Origin: Siderastrea siderea
Taxonomy: Eukaryota > Cnidaria > Anthozoa > Scleractinia > Rhizangiidae
DNA length: 64,000 nt
Direction: 5' to 3'
Assembly (NCBI GenBank): GCA_964030785.1
Contig: OZ034969.1
Location: 38,831,701-38,895,700, forward strand
Shown piece by piece: positions 49,084 to 59,474 of this stretch (positions are counted from its first letter, which is position 1; every line of letters begins with the position of its first letter). The notes below the pieces were generated by a model. That model had not been told where the DNA came from. It was given only the letters and a program-made list of their open reading frames with translations, and searched no databases. The translations under genes and the position numbers were made by a program.

Positions 49084-50004
49084 ATGTCATTGAAAAAATG
49101 GCGTGAGTTGGCTGACGAAAAAACGGTGTTGGATCAGCAAACAGAAGAAATTAACCGAAAGTTCAGAATGTATGAAATAAACAAAGAGTTTGGTCGGCTT
49201 TCAGGAGAAGAACTTTTTAAACCAATCACAAAAAGACTTGATGAAAAAAGCACCACTGTGGAAGAAGAAGAGGAGGAGCAGGAATTTCCTGATTACACAA
49301 TGGATGAATTTGATGAAACTTACCCTTTTGGTGATGAATTCAGACCGGATGCACCAACACCGGCATCATCACCAACACCATCACCAACACCACCACCATC
49401 ACCACCACCACCATCATATCAAGAAGTTGTTGATGATGATGATTTTCCACCACCACCCCAATCGCTGATGGAAGAAAAAAAATCTACACGTAAAGAGTGG
49501 GGGGAACCGAAACCGGTTAAAAAAGAATTAACCCATGAATCAACCCTATTGCAAACAGTCAATCAACTGATCACGAAATACGGAAATGACCCCAATTACA
49601 AAGTAAAAAGTAAAAAATCCCCATTATTTGGTTATTCAATTGAGGACCTCAAAAAAGTAAGAGATGGAATTTTTGCGAAAAGAGGGGTACCAAAAACAGT
49701 TTTTGAGAAACAGTTACAGGCGGGGAAGTATAGACTGAAGTCCACTCCCCCACAAAAAAAAAGAGAAACTGCTCAAACTCCTCTTGAAAAAGCTGTCATG
49801 AGCCGAAGACCTGCTTTTGAACTTTCTGACGATGAAGATGACTTTTCAAAACAGGATTGGGAAACCGAAGGAAGCGGTTTTGATGATGAAGCTGAAAAAT
49901 TGATCAACCAACTTGATTTAAGTTTAGGATCAATAAACGCAGGAAACAACTCGATAAAACTTAAAAAACGCGTATTAGATCTGCTTGATTCACTAGTTGA
50001 ATGA
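49084..50004 (+). CDS. Proline-rich Polinton protein with PPxY motif
   Basis: 306 residues; ATG at 49084 chosen because TATATATTTACGC ends about 9 nt upstream. A charged helical N-terminus (about 1-60) is followed by an acidic stretch, then a Pro/Ser/Thr-rich linker ending PPPPSY (PPSY at residues 109-112) and further acidic and basic blocks. PPxY motifs recruit NEDD4-type ubiquitin ligases, and adenovirus protein VI has a PPSY. A role in virion trafficking or release is inference. Intact. The histidine-rich ORF in another frame is an artefact of the Pro/Ser codons. Confidence 0.75.
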   Translation: MSLKKWRELADEKTVLDQQTEEINRKFRMYEINKEFGRLSGEELFKPITKRLDEKSTTVEEEEEEQEFPDYTMDEFDETYPFGDEFRPDAPTPASSPTPSPTPPPSPPPPSYQEVVDDDDFPPPPQSLMEEKKSTRKEWGEPKPVKKELTHESTLLQTVNQLITKYGNDPNYKVKSKKSPLFGYSIEDLKKVRDGIFAKRGVPKTVFEKQLQAGKYRLKSTPPQKKRETAQTPLEKAVMSRRPAFELSDDEDDFSKQDWETEGSGFDDEAEKLINQLDLSLGSINAGNNSIKLKKRVLDLLDSLVE

Positions 50005-50053
50005 CATAATTGATAAAAAAGAAAAAAATTTTTTCTGATAATATACGCCAATA

Positions 50054-50815
50054 ATGAGCTTTAACTTACTGCTTGACTCGAGCCGCGTAAAACTTGAAAG
50101 AGGTTTGGAACAGAATGTTTCACATGATTTCACAGTAAATTTTTATCCACCGCTCGAATTGGGTAAAGGAAAGTATAAAGCAGCGTTGAACAGACTTATT
50201 ACAATGAGTTACTCATGGAATAATATCGATTCTCGTTATGATAACAATAAAATTAGATGGAAGAAAAAAACAGAACAAGCGTGGAAAACTTTAACTTTTC
50301 CGAATGGAATGTATGATTACAAAAGAATCAACACTTTTGTTCAACAACACACCGGTAGAGTAGATCCAGCAAACAAAGACAGTGATTACATTTTCACAAT
50401 ATACTTCGATATGACAATTTATAGGGTTGTGACTTTGATACATAACGATTATGAGCTTGACTTTTCTCAAGGAAATTTTGGTGAATTGCTTGGTTATGGA
50501 AAAAGTACCTTGAGAGGGGATGTTGTCGGAAGGAAAGTTCCAAATATCACAAGAGGTGTTGATTGGGTATATTTACACTGCGATCTTATCTCACGCCGAA
50601 CAGACAATGTTCCAAGCGATTTGTTATACTGTTTCTCAACAGCAGATCTTATCGTTAGTTATCCATTTCGAGAAGTGCCGCTTCGACCTGAGTGGCAACC
50701 TGTAAATAAAAGTTATATTGAAGAAATAAGGGTTTGGGTGACAGATGGAAGAAACAATATCCTGGATCTCAATGGAACAGATATTGCAATTAGTTTAATG
50801 ATAGAAAAAGAGTAA
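50054..50815 (+). CDS. Minor capsid (penton-type) protein
   Basis: 253 residues, intact, ATG at 50054 after AATATACGCCAATA. The opening LLLDSSRVKLERG and PLELGKGKYKAALNRLITM, and the block FGELLGYG followed by VGRKVPNITRGVDWVYLHCDLI, match the pattern I know from Polinton/adintovirus minor capsid proteins (single jelly roll at the capsid vertices). It is followed 27 bp later by the basic protein and then the major capsid gene, a normal virion-gene order. Confidence 0.75.
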   Translation: MSFNLLLDSSRVKLERGLEQNVSHDFTVNFYPPLELGKGKYKAALNRLITMSYSWNNIDSRYDNNKIRWKKKTEQAWKTLTFPNGMYDYKRINTFVQQHTGRVDPANKDSDYIFTIYFDMTIYRVVTLIHNDYELDFSQGNFGELLGYGKSTLRGDVVGRKVPNITRGVDWVYLHCDLISRRTDNVPSDLLYCFSTADLIVSYPFREVPLRPEWQPVNKSYIEEIRVWVTDGRNNILDLNGTDIAISLMIEKE

Positions 50816-50842
50816 GGATTTTTTTGTTATAAATATATAGTC

Positions 50843-51196
50843 ATGAATCATCCGAGCGAGTGGGCAAGATTCTTTGATAAAAAAACGGGGCGTTATCGAT
50901 ATAAACACAAAGGGTCGGGTGTGATCCGTGACACCTTCATGAACATCGGTCACGTATTCAAAAACAATGAAGATAACGTGGCAAAGAAAACAGCCGAAAA
51001 AGCCACAAAAACAATCGCGGAAAAGGCGGGTCAGAGAGTTGAAAAAGGTTCGAAACAAATACGAAAAATACTGCAAGAGCTAAAAAAAGGTTCGAAACAA
51101 ATGCGAAAAAAAAGAAAACCGTTGTCTGAAGATTCGAAAAAGAAACTTGCAAATGTTTTAACCAAACACAAAAAAATATTAGACGCTCTCTTGTGA
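50843..51196 (+). CDS. Small basic virion/core-like protein
   Basis: 117 residues, very Lys/Arg-rich (KKTAEKATKTIAEKAG, then GSKQIRKIL and GSKQMRKKRK), with a short Gly-containing hydrophobic patch near residues 23-40 (GSGVIRDTFMNIGHVF). The net charge is strongly positive, as in DNA-condensing core proteins of adenovirus-like particles. AAATATATAGTC precedes the ATG at 50843. Intact; function inferred from composition and place between the two capsid genes. Confidence 0.6.
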   Translation: MNHPSEWARFFDKKTGRYRYKHKGSGVIRDTFMNIGHVFKNNEDNVAKKTAEKATKTIAEKAGQRVEKGSKQIRKILQELKKGSKQMRKKRKPLSEDSKKKLANVLTKHKKILDALL

Positions 51197-51264
51197 TTGA
51201 ATCGAATTTTGACAAAATATAAATCAAAGAAAAAATTTTTTTTCCTTTTTATATAACTGACAAC

Positions 51265-52524
51265 ATGTTCAGAACTCCACAAATCCTCAAAAGATCAGAA
51301 GACATTCGTATTGAATGTGAAAAACAGTTAGTAGACCCTGGGAATGGTCAAACACAAGAAAAAACTGGTTATAATTTCGTAATGGAAGACAGAAACCATT
51401 TTTATGACTGGTACAGAGCTTATTTCTTAGTTCATTTCAAGTTTGAAGCAACTGCAAATGGAGGCAACATTGTAGCTGACACTGAATCTGCTCCGATAAA
51501 TGGTTCTTTTTCATTAATCAAAAACATGAGAGTTTCATCATCGGCGACAACACTTTCTGAGTCTAACAATATCCACAAAGGCATTTTCATTAAAAATCTG
51601 CTTGACTATTCAAAGGATTATTCGGGAACTGAGGCAAAAGATCAATTCTGGCATCTTGACGTTGACAAAACCACAGCTACTGATGGAAATGCGACGAATA
51701 CTGGAATGCGTGAAAGAGCTCTTCTTTCAAATGGTGGAAAGATAACTGAGACAAAAATTCCTTTAAACAGATACGCATTTTTCGAAAATTTTTCCGAAAC
51801 TCTTTTACCACCAATGAAAATTGAGTTTGAAATTACTCTGCAAGACGATAAAGAACTTATTTTCCAAAACGATGGAACAGCACGAAGAATTGTTGTTAAA
51901 AAAATTGAGTTATGGGTTCCACAACTATCTTTCCACGGTGAAGGACAAAAATTTGTGAATGAAAATTTTTTAAACCCAAAGAAAAGAAAAATCTTGAAAG
52001 AAAGAATTATGGAAAGCTTCCCAAGAACTGATACTGGTGGTACGTGTTCGTTTACATCTGCAATTAAAAATGTAAAACACGTCTTCGTGTTTTTTCAACA
52101 ATATCGTAAAAAAAACTCTTACACTCAAAACCCCTACTTTTTTTACATATTTGATCTCGATGGTGATAACTCAGCAAAATTAACGAGATGTCGACTAAAT
52201 TATGGTGAAAATTTTTACCCTGTGGTTCCTTTATCAGACAAAAACAAATTGAGAATTTACGAACATTTGCTAAATTATAGTTACAGAAATTATGATTACA
52301 ACAGCGGTGTTCAGCTACAGATTGCAAACTTCGAGAGTTTATTCCCGATCATTCACTTCGATTTAAGAAATAATGAAAAATTTATGACAAATGATCCCCT
52401 TAATCTTACTTTAGAATACGAATTAAACGAAACAGCAAACCTTCAATACATTATATACGCATATGTTATAAATGAAGAAGAATTTGTTTTAGAAAAACTT
52501 GGTAATGAGCTTGTTGTTGTCTAG
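51265..52524 (+). CDS. Major capsid protein (double jelly roll)
   Basis: 419 residues, intact, ATG at 51265 after TTTTTATATAACTG. Conserved-looking blocks are NHFYDWYRAYFLVHFKF near the N-terminus, then SFSLIKNMRV, PLNRYAFFENF, LLPPMKIEFEITL and IELWVPQLSFHGEG, with a beta-rich C-terminal half (DPLNLTLEYELN). These match the Polinton/adintovirus hexon-like protein that would trimerise into the capsid shell. The gene is undamaged while its neighbours on both sides of the virion block carry breaks. Confidence 0.85.
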   Translation: MFRTPQILKRSEDIRIECEKQLVDPGNGQTQEKTGYNFVMEDRNHFYDWYRAYFLVHFKFEATANGGNIVADTESAPINGSFSLIKNMRVSSSATTLSESNNIHKGIFIKNLLDYSKDYSGTEAKDQFWHLDVDKTTATDGNATNTGMRERALLSNGGKITETKIPLNRYAFFENFSETLLPPMKIEFEITLQDDKELIFQNDGTARRIVVKKIELWVPQLSFHGEGQKFVNENFLNPKKRKILKERIMESFPRTDTGGTCSFTSAIKNVKHVFVFFQQYRKKNSYTQNPYFFYIFDLDGDNSAKLTRCRLNYGENFYPVVPLSDKNKLRIYEHLLNYSYRNYDYNSGVQLQIANFESLFPIIHFDLRNNEKFMTNDPLNLTLEYELNETANLQYIIYAYVINEEEFVLEKLGNELVVV

Positions 52525-52563
52525 AAAAAAATAAAAAAAATTTGAATATAATATATACACACA

Positions 52564-53266
52564 ATGAGCACAACTTATCATCCATTCAAAATCGCACTGA
52601 CTGATGGTCAGAAAAAGAAACTTCAAAAAGCTTATGTTACGAAGACACCTGTTGGTCTGAAAGTCAAACCAGACCAAATTGGGCGTGGTGACGAACTTCT
52701 TCTCGCTGAAACTCAAATCAATCGATTAAAAAAAAAGATCGGCCGCAGGGAAAGGAATGGTAATAAAATTAAGCCAGACACAGCTTCAGAACACTGCGCA
52801 GCGTGGTGGAAATTTGTTTTCTGCTATGCTTGGTTTGGCAAAACCTTTGATAAAACCTGCCCTTGGAGCATTAGCAAGTGCAGGTTTGAGTTTTGGCGCT
52901 GAAAAAGTGCTGAAAAAGATATTTGGTAATGGTTTTGGACCAAGGGAAATTGAGCTTTATAAACTTGTCCAGCGAATGACTCCTTATCAGAAAAAGGCTG
53001 CAAAACAATATCTTGCTGGACAAGGTTTAGTTAAAGGAGGTGGAGCGCAATACGGCGGCTTCCTTGGTATGTTAGCGTCTATTGGAGTACCTTTGGCTCT
53101 TGATTTGGTCAGAAAAATAATTGGGAAAGGTATGCAAACGCAACCACCACCGCCACCACCACGAAAAAGACGATCACCAGGAATACCAAAAGGTAAAGGA
53201 ATGCAAATTCAACCTCCACCTTTTTTCGGAACTTGGGATGATTATTATCGTTTAAAAAAAAACTAA
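52564..53266 (+). pseudogene. Membrane-active-type virion protein, frame broken
   Basis: Starts MSTTYHPFKIALTDGQKKK at 52564, with TATATACACACA just upstream. After about 57 codons the frame shifts by one in a 9-A run (52728-52736) and continues in the next frame. That part holds a Gly/Ala-rich hydrophobic segment (KPALGALASAGLSFGAEKV), a second one (GGFLGMLASIGVPLALDLV) and a basic Pro-rich tail ending FFGTWDDYYRLKKN. The pattern resembles proteins common next to Polinton capsid genes and adenovirus protein VI-like lytic proteins. It ends at another 9-A run (53254-53262). Confidence 0.7.
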
Positions 53267-53967
53267 AATTTGAAGATAAACCTCTTTCCAACATTGACCT
53301 GAGAAAATGGTGCAACTTTTTACGAATTCCCATCAAAGGTATTTTTAGCAGAAACGAAAAAAAACCCTTTTTTCATTCCCCATGCATTATCAACTTGGAT
53401 GATTTCACAGGGCCATACAATCCTCTTGAAAAGCAGGTTAAATTCAATCCAGAAACAGGTGAAATTCTGGAAATTTATCAACAACCAACAGGCACAACAG
53501 ATGCGATTGCAATGCAACATGATGTTGATTATGATGTTTGTTCCAACCGTGAAAAAAAATATGGTGAATATCTCAAAAAATGTAAAAACAAAGCGGATAA
53601 AAAAATGGTTAAGTCTCTTGACGCAGTTCCTTACAAACAGAGGCAGTGGGGCCATGCAGCTGCAAGAAATGTCATCAATGCTAAACAAAAGTTAGGGTTA
53701 GGTTTAAAAAAACAAAAAGGAACTGGTGCTTTGGATAAACCATTGGAAGTAGCGAAATTTGCTGAAACTTTAACAAAAAAAGTGATTCCTTCCACAGAAC
53801 ATGTATTCAATCGGTATTGGTCAGGTGATATTGCGAAAAAAGCTTTCACGGGACCAACTGGTATCACAAGCAAGAAATTTCGGACTCATCCGAAAAAGGG
53901 TACTGTTATGCGTTTGGTGAAAAACCCGAAAACAGGCAAATATGAAAATGTTTATGAAGAACCTTGA
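53242..53967 (+). pseudogene. Protease stub fused in frame to a phospholipase A2-like protein
   Basis: The open frame runs from 53242 without an ATG before codon 90. Codons from about 53281 (LSNIDLRKWCNFLRIPIKGIF, then CIINLDD) resemble the N-terminus of the adenovirus-type cysteine protease of Polintons. The catalytic His, acidic residue, Gln and Cys regions are absent. At 53400 it passes directly into GPYNPL and DAIAMQHDVDYD, the calcium loop and His-Asp pair of a parvovirus-like phospholipase A2 domain, followed by a basic C-terminus. A deletion joining two genes explains this; initiation is unclear. Its end overlaps the convergent gene by 16 bp. Confidence 0.65.
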
Positions 53968-54506
53968 TTGGCTTTCAACCACCATTTATAAAACTCATGT
54001 TTTGCGTACTGCCAACTTTCTAAGCTTTTTGGAAGGTGCTGAGAAATAGATTTCATAATTTCTTTTTTCTGTGGCCAGCATTCAGAAGGTACTATTTCAA
54101 AATAATTGTACAGAAAACAGGAATAGTTCACTGACTTACCGGACATCCTCTGAAATTGAGCAATAACGTTGCCAAGAAAATCTACCTCGCTGAAAGAAAA
54201 CATTTCTTTTATACCCCATTTTTGCAAAACTTTTTTTAAATAATCATTATTTGTTGGAAGATCAGTGGAACTTTTTCTCCAAATTTCTTCTTCACAATAT
54301 TCATAATCAACAAATTCAATCACTCTACCACATTTTTCACATGCAAGACATAACTCATTCACCACATAAATTAATTGCTCATCGCATGAAGGACAACGAT
54401 CAATCTTTTTTGTTAATGGATATGAATTTAATTTTTTTTGCAATGTTTCTTGAATTTTTTTCGCCGAAATTTTCTCACCTTGCAAACAACCAAACGGATC
54501 GTCCAT
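53952..54506 (-). CDS. Zinc-ribbon protein, late-transcription-factor-like
   Basis: 184 residues from ATG at 54506 (an upstream extension from 54605 would overlap the integrase start and is rejected). A zinc ribbon CPSC-x15-CEKCG lies at about residues 38-60, followed by an acidic segment and a helical domain with several Trp. This layout is like TFIIB-type ribbons and poxvirus VLTF3-like late transcription factors of large DNA viruses. It diverges from the integrase gene across 23 bp containing GATAATATACA. Intact. Confidence 0.55.
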   Translation of the reverse strand: MDDPFGCLQGEKISAKKIQETLQKKLNSYPLTKKIDRCPSCDEQLIYVVNELCLACEKCGRVIEFVDYEYCEEEIWRKSSTDLPTNNDYLKKVLQKWGIKEMFSFSEVDFLGNVIAQFQRMSGKSVNYSCFLYNYFEIVPSECWPQKKEIMKSISQHLPKSLESWQYAKHEFYKWWLKANQGSS

Positions 54507-54529
54507 TTTTTTTATTGTGATAATATACA
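54507..54529. promoter_or_regulatory. 23-bp divergent promoter between zinc-ribbon and integrase genes
   Basis: Only 23 bp separate the two start codons, with an A/T-run and GATAATATACA. Each side has the TATA-like word seen before most genes of the element. Confidence 0.5.
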
Positions 54530-55531
54530 ATGAGCTCACGTATTTTAAATAGGTTGTCAAAAATTTATTACAGCCCGCAAGGGTATTGGAAAGGGTTTGC
54601 AGCAATTAAGAAATTAGCCCAGGCAGCGAAAGTTTCGGAAGATGTGGCTCAAAACTGGTTGATGAAGCAAGCTCTTTGGCAGGTTTATTTACCAGCCCCA
54701 CGGTACATTCCAAGACCGAAATTTGATGTTCCTGTTCCAAACAAAGTTCATCAAGCCGATCTTCTGTATCTCCCACACGATCGCCCACCACGCTACCGTA
54801 AAACTTTTAAATATGCTCTCACAGTGGTTGATGTGGCCTCTCGATACAAAGAGGCCGAATCGTTGACCACAAAAGAGGCTAAAGAAGTCGCAGCTGCTCT
54901 GGAACGGATTTATAGTCGTGGTCCTTTGAAGTGGCCGAAACTGCTTCAGGTCGATCCTGGTCGTGAGTTTATGGGTGCTGTTAATCAATTGCTTTCGAAA
55001 CATCATGTTAAGGTTAGACGTGGTCGTGTGGATATTCACCGTGATCAAGCTATCGTTGAAAGATTCAACCGCACCCTGGCTGAACGGCTGTTTGGACACC
55101 AGTATGGGGTTGAAATAAGCCTCCCTGAGGGTCAGCGGTTCACTGCGTGGGTGGCCCGACTGCCTGCTGTTATTTCAGCTTTGAATAAAGAAGTCACTCG
55201 ACTGACTGGTCAAAAACCTGTTGATGCCATCAAAAAGAAAACTGTTCTATCCAAACCCTCGACACCTTATTTGAGACCCGTTGGTGTGAACGAAAAAAAG
55301 CTCCCCTCAGGTTTAAGTGTTCGCTATCTATATCAACCCGGTGAACTTGAAGGTGGTCGACGAAGAGCAACCGACCCAATCTGGTCTTTGAATGTTTACG
55401 AGATTGAAAACATTATGATAAAACCAGACGCGCCGGTTATCTATTATTTGTTTGACGGACCAAAACGTTGGTTTGTCCGCGAAGAGCTTTTGGTTGTCCC
55501 TCCAGATACACAACTACCACCAGCAATCTAA
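54530..55531 (+). CDS. Polinton integrase (rve family), intact
   Basis: 333 residues. Catalytic residues are D77 (HQADLLYL), D142 (LLQVDPGREF) and E177 (AIVERFN), an ideal D,D(35)E spacing. The N-terminal helical region (AAIKKLAQAAKVSEDVAQNWL) replaces a classical HHCC finger. The C-terminus ends in a small beta-type domain (WFVREELLVVPP). It would cut and join the AG...CT ends. The stop codon overlaps the polymerase stop by 4 bp (CTAA, 55528-55531). Full length and undamaged, unlike the polymerase. Confidence 0.92.
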   Translation: MSSRILNRLSKIYYSPQGYWKGFAAIKKLAQAAKVSEDVAQNWLMKQALWQVYLPAPRYIPRPKFDVPVPNKVHQADLLYLPHDRPPRYRKTFKYALTVVDVASRYKEAESLTTKEAKEVAAALERIYSRGPLKWPKLLQVDPGREFMGAVNQLLSKHHVKVRRGRVDIHRDQAIVERFNRTLAERLFGHQYGVEISLPEGQRFTAWVARLPAVISALNKEVTRLTGQKPVDAIKKKTVLSKPSTPYLRPVGVNEKKLPSGLSVRYLYQPGELEGGRRRATDPIWSLNVYEIENIMIKPDAPVIYYLFDGPKRWFVREELLVVPPDTQLPPAI

Positions 55532-58500
55532 CAATGAAACTCAGTCGGTTCTGTGTGAATACCGTCTTCCAATACCCAGCGTTTGTCATAGTAAGCGCTC
55601 AACCCCAGCTTCTGCTGTTCGTAAGTGACCATCTGTCCATCCCGCATCCTAAAACCTCTATTAGTTGCTATGTCCTTGCTGCCTTCCAAAGCTTTCTCAA
55701 AACGCTGCCATGTGATCTCGTTTTGTGTCTTCGATACCCCTTTCGTGCTGAACTTCTTTTTTTTACCTTCAGATTCGTCAACGTAATAACATTTTGAACA
55801 GAGTGCTATCATTCTGCTGCCTTCACACTCGAGTTTAAAGAGCCCTGGGGTCCGACTGCTCCACTTGTCCCAAGCTAACCATTCTTTCTTTTTTGCCTCA
55901 AATTCTTCTTTTAACTCTGGTTTGACAATGTCTTCCAACTTTTCAGCGCTGATTGCCATGTAATTGCTGTCTGTGTCCATCTGAATCAATTCGAAATCTT
56001 TTCTATCAAAATATCTGTCAAGAAAATCATAATAGAATTCAAGCATTCGAAGTTTAGCCAATTGATATACAGCTATTCCTACCTGAAATGGTCTTCTGAT
56101 TGTGATCCGGGGTTTTCGGCTTTCCAGCTCATACGCTTCCCCAATTTTGTCAAGATCACTGAAATATGCACTTCGCAAGGCTCTGTCGACAACCTTTTCA
56201 TCTTTGGTGTAAATAACGTTTGTTTGCCTCTCCAAGGCTTCGATAAGCTTTCCATACCCACTATTTCCTAACAGTTTGAATACCTCAGCCAGCAGCGCCT
56301 TGCTTTTTTCTTTATCTCCAGTTCTACGAGCTTCAGTCACTTGCTCCACAAACCAAGTGAATATTTTTGATGGTTGGTAATCAATAGTCCGATAAACATT
56401 TGTGATCACTGCTCCATGCTCAATATACCATCTAAGAAGAGGAACGTATAATAAAATCTTCTTTGCAGACAATGCCCCCACTAACTTCTTTCCGTCTCCA
56501 CGGTTCCTTTTTGTGCGTTTAAGATAGTCAAGCATATGTTGTGGCACAGCTTCAACAGGGACCTCTTTGTTGATGAAGAACGGACACATTTCCTCAAACT
56601 TTGGCCACAGGTTCTTAGGGATCTCTATATCAACTTCTGCAAATCCGAACCATTTTTCTTCTTTGAGCCTTTGTGTCAGTATGAGAGCGGCGGCTTCGTT
56701 ATTGTAATGCACGACCCTTCCTTTTCCGCAAGGCATGTCTCTAAGCATGGTTGACAAATACAAAGCGTTGGCGTCGTAACCCACTATATTTTTGCAAAAA
56801 CAAGGTTCTGCTGTTCGATGAGACCTTATTTTCGTAACTCCAACTTCATGCTTTCTTGTGAAAACAAGACTCGGTCCTCCAACAACAGCTGCTTTCAACA
56901 TCTCATACGCTTCTTTGCACGGGCTGTAAAGATCTGCGCCCCTCTCAACACATCCGCGGAGCAAGTAATGTAAACTAACACCTGGAATACTTACAGTATC
57001 TTTCAAAATATCGATTCCTTTATCGGTGTAGAAAGCACGCATCTTTTCCAGTGCCTCTAGACCAGGAGTTACATCTAGATTATTGTAGTAACGCAGCCAG
57101 TCTGCGAAGGTACACATACCCTTTTCTTTGAACAGACGCTGGCACTCTTCCCATTCATCCCGTGTTAAAACATAACCACCCTTCAGCTTCGAATACCAAT
57201 CCTCATATCTCGGAAGTCCGCGAAAATCAAGTTTTTCAGGTGTGTCAAACCATTCATACGGAAACCACGATTTTACAGTTTCGCATTCATAAGCTTTTAC
57301 CCATTTCTCATAACTTGTACCCGGTCCTAAGTAGTTTATGATATCAAGAAAGCGAAAGTTTTTACTCAAAATGAACATAATTTTGTTTCCATTTTGTTGC
57401 AACTCTTACTTTACCAGTTGTATCAGATAAACGTTCCGCGAAATGTTCTCTGATTAGATTCAAATCATATATCCCGGAGTTAAACCCAAGAACTGGCACC
57501 TGATTACACCATTCTTCTATTTTGAGACGCTGTAATTGTGTAAGCATATTTATGTCGTCAGGTATGAAGGCTGCTCTTACTTGATCCCTAATGTTTTTCT
57601 CACGCCTCTCAAGCTCTTCCATAAACTTGTGAACAAGCTCCGCAGGGTCTCTTTCACAGATATGAGTTGGTTCTCTTTCTTAAGTGTCACCTATGCTAAC
57701 AGAGATTGGAACGTGTGTGTTTTCGATAGTTAACATGCCTGTAGGTTCCTTTCTCTGATTTTTATCTCCGTATGATTCGAAGTCATACAATATAGCGTGT
57801 GGATAACTTTGTATTTGAGTCTTTGGTAACTTAATATTTATTTCTCCTACTTCACAAGACCATGCCTCGATTACATGGTAACCAGCAGCTCGAAGCTTTT
57901 GTGTACGTTCAACAGTTGCTTTAAATCTATCTTCTCGTGTTTGGTCATGATGAGAAATAATTCTATTTCGATCATGAGGAAAACATTTTCGACATCCATG
58001 CCAATGACATCCATGATATTGAAAAACAGTCTTTGTTTCATGGTTATAACCGTCTACAGGTGCACGCTCAACCCATCTTTCACCTCCATGTCCGCAGGCA
58101 GCGTGGTGAATGTGAATTTTACGAAGTGCTGCTTCTTGTTCAAGCCAGCGAAGAGATTCTGGAGAAGATGAATGTTTTGGATAAAAAGCTTTCTCAAAAG
58201 CTGTTTGTGGTAATTCAACTTTTTCGGTCGGACATTCAATAACCGTTTTTCCTTGTGAACATGTTTGGGTATGTCGTTGAAGACTGCAAGCTTGAGTAAA
58301 TCTTGAACGACAATGAACACATGCATAACTTTTTGCAAGCTTCGTTATATCTTTTATAACAAAAGAATGGCCTTCATAAATTCCGATTGTCAAAATATTT
58401 GTTAACTTGGCTGGTGGTGTTCTTCTAAGATGCCACACCACTTCACCATCCTCCAAACGTTCAGGGTCGTATACACGAATACCCAACCAATCTTTGAAAA

Positions 58501-59446
58501 TTTGTTTTTTATTAAGGTGTTTTTCAACCTCATCAAGTTCATCTAAAGATGTTTTTCGGCAGTTTTGTGGAGTAGCTTTGAGGTTAAAGAAACTCTTAGC
58601 AAGTTCCCGTGCTGCCGTTGTACTTCGATCTGGTCTTGAACCTCGGTGTACTGCAATACAACGCCAAAGACATAAATTGTCTTTGTAAGTGTCTAAAGCA
58701 AGCATATTACGACTATGTGAAAGGTTACGTAACCAATCTGGTAATGATCCTGTACCTAAAAGCGGTTTACGATCAAGCACCACCTTTACATCAACATTAT
58801 TGTGGTTTTCAAACACCCATTTTGTGTCCGGTCTATTAATGTTGTCAGGGTCCAAACGTACTTTTTCCCGCTCACTCAACCATTCCTCCGCCTCAGAAAA
58901 ACTTTCAAACCAAGGCGAGCCAATGTTTGTGTACATCACTATTAACGAATCTTCTTCAATGTTGCGTAACTGATATGAAAAAACATGTCTAGCGTAGAAA
59001 GATGTTTTAACTTTCTCTCGTATTTTTGACATAAAATCAGGTGTTAGATTTCTTTCAAGTTCTCGTATGAAGCGCCATCGAATGAAACGACGCCCACTTA
59101 TTTCTTCTTCTCCCTCATATTCTGAAGTGTTATATAAATTAAGAATCTCATTCTGATAATTTGTAACATTTCGAATATTATCTCGGGTAACTGGATCAAA
59201 CTTTCTCAAAATTTCCTGTGTTTTTCTCTTCCTTTTACGAGGAGGAGCAATCGGTTGAAATTTTTTAGGAATTAAAGGTTTATTTAAACTCTTCTCCACT
59301 TTCTCAGAAATAGGTTCGTCCAATATGTTCTGAATAGTTTTTCGAACAGCAGGAGCGTCCTCTGCAAGTAATCGCTCTAAAGCTTGTAACGTTTCTGGAC
59401 CAAGTTCTTTCAATAGCTCTTCAATGTTTATGTTTTGTGCAGTCAT
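55528..59446 (-). pseudogene. Protein-primed DNA polymerase B, broken by one stop and one frame shift
   Basis: Starts MTAQNINIEELL at 59446 and spans about 1,300 codons, normal for Polintons. The N-terminal part has Cys/His clusters (YACVHCRSRF; YHGCHWHGCRKCF) and ExoI YDFESYGD. A TAA at 57682-57680 interrupts it in frame. ExoII NSGIYDLNLI follows, and then the frame shifts by one between about 57405 and 57380. The rest is open, with motif A YDANALYLSTM, motif B LLGNSGYGK and motif C QMDTDSNY. It would replicate linear DNA from a protein primer. Convergent with the integrase. Confidence 0.93.
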
Positions 59447-59474
59447 TACTACTCGGGTATAACATATATTTGTA

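Noticed and set aside
49190..49468. ORF with a long poly-histidine run
   Set aside because: It is the +1 frame of the Pro/Ser-rich linker (CCA/TCA codons read as CAC/CAT) inside the intact gene at 49084-50004.
54507..54605. N-terminal extension of the zinc-ribbon gene to 54605
   Set aside because: It would overlap the integrase start, and the ATG at 54506 has the TATA-like word just upstream.
54530..55531. Integrase as evidence of an LTR retrotransposon
   Set aside because: No gag, reverse transcriptase or LTRs are present. The gene lies between inverted repeats with PolB and capsid genes, which defines a Polinton.
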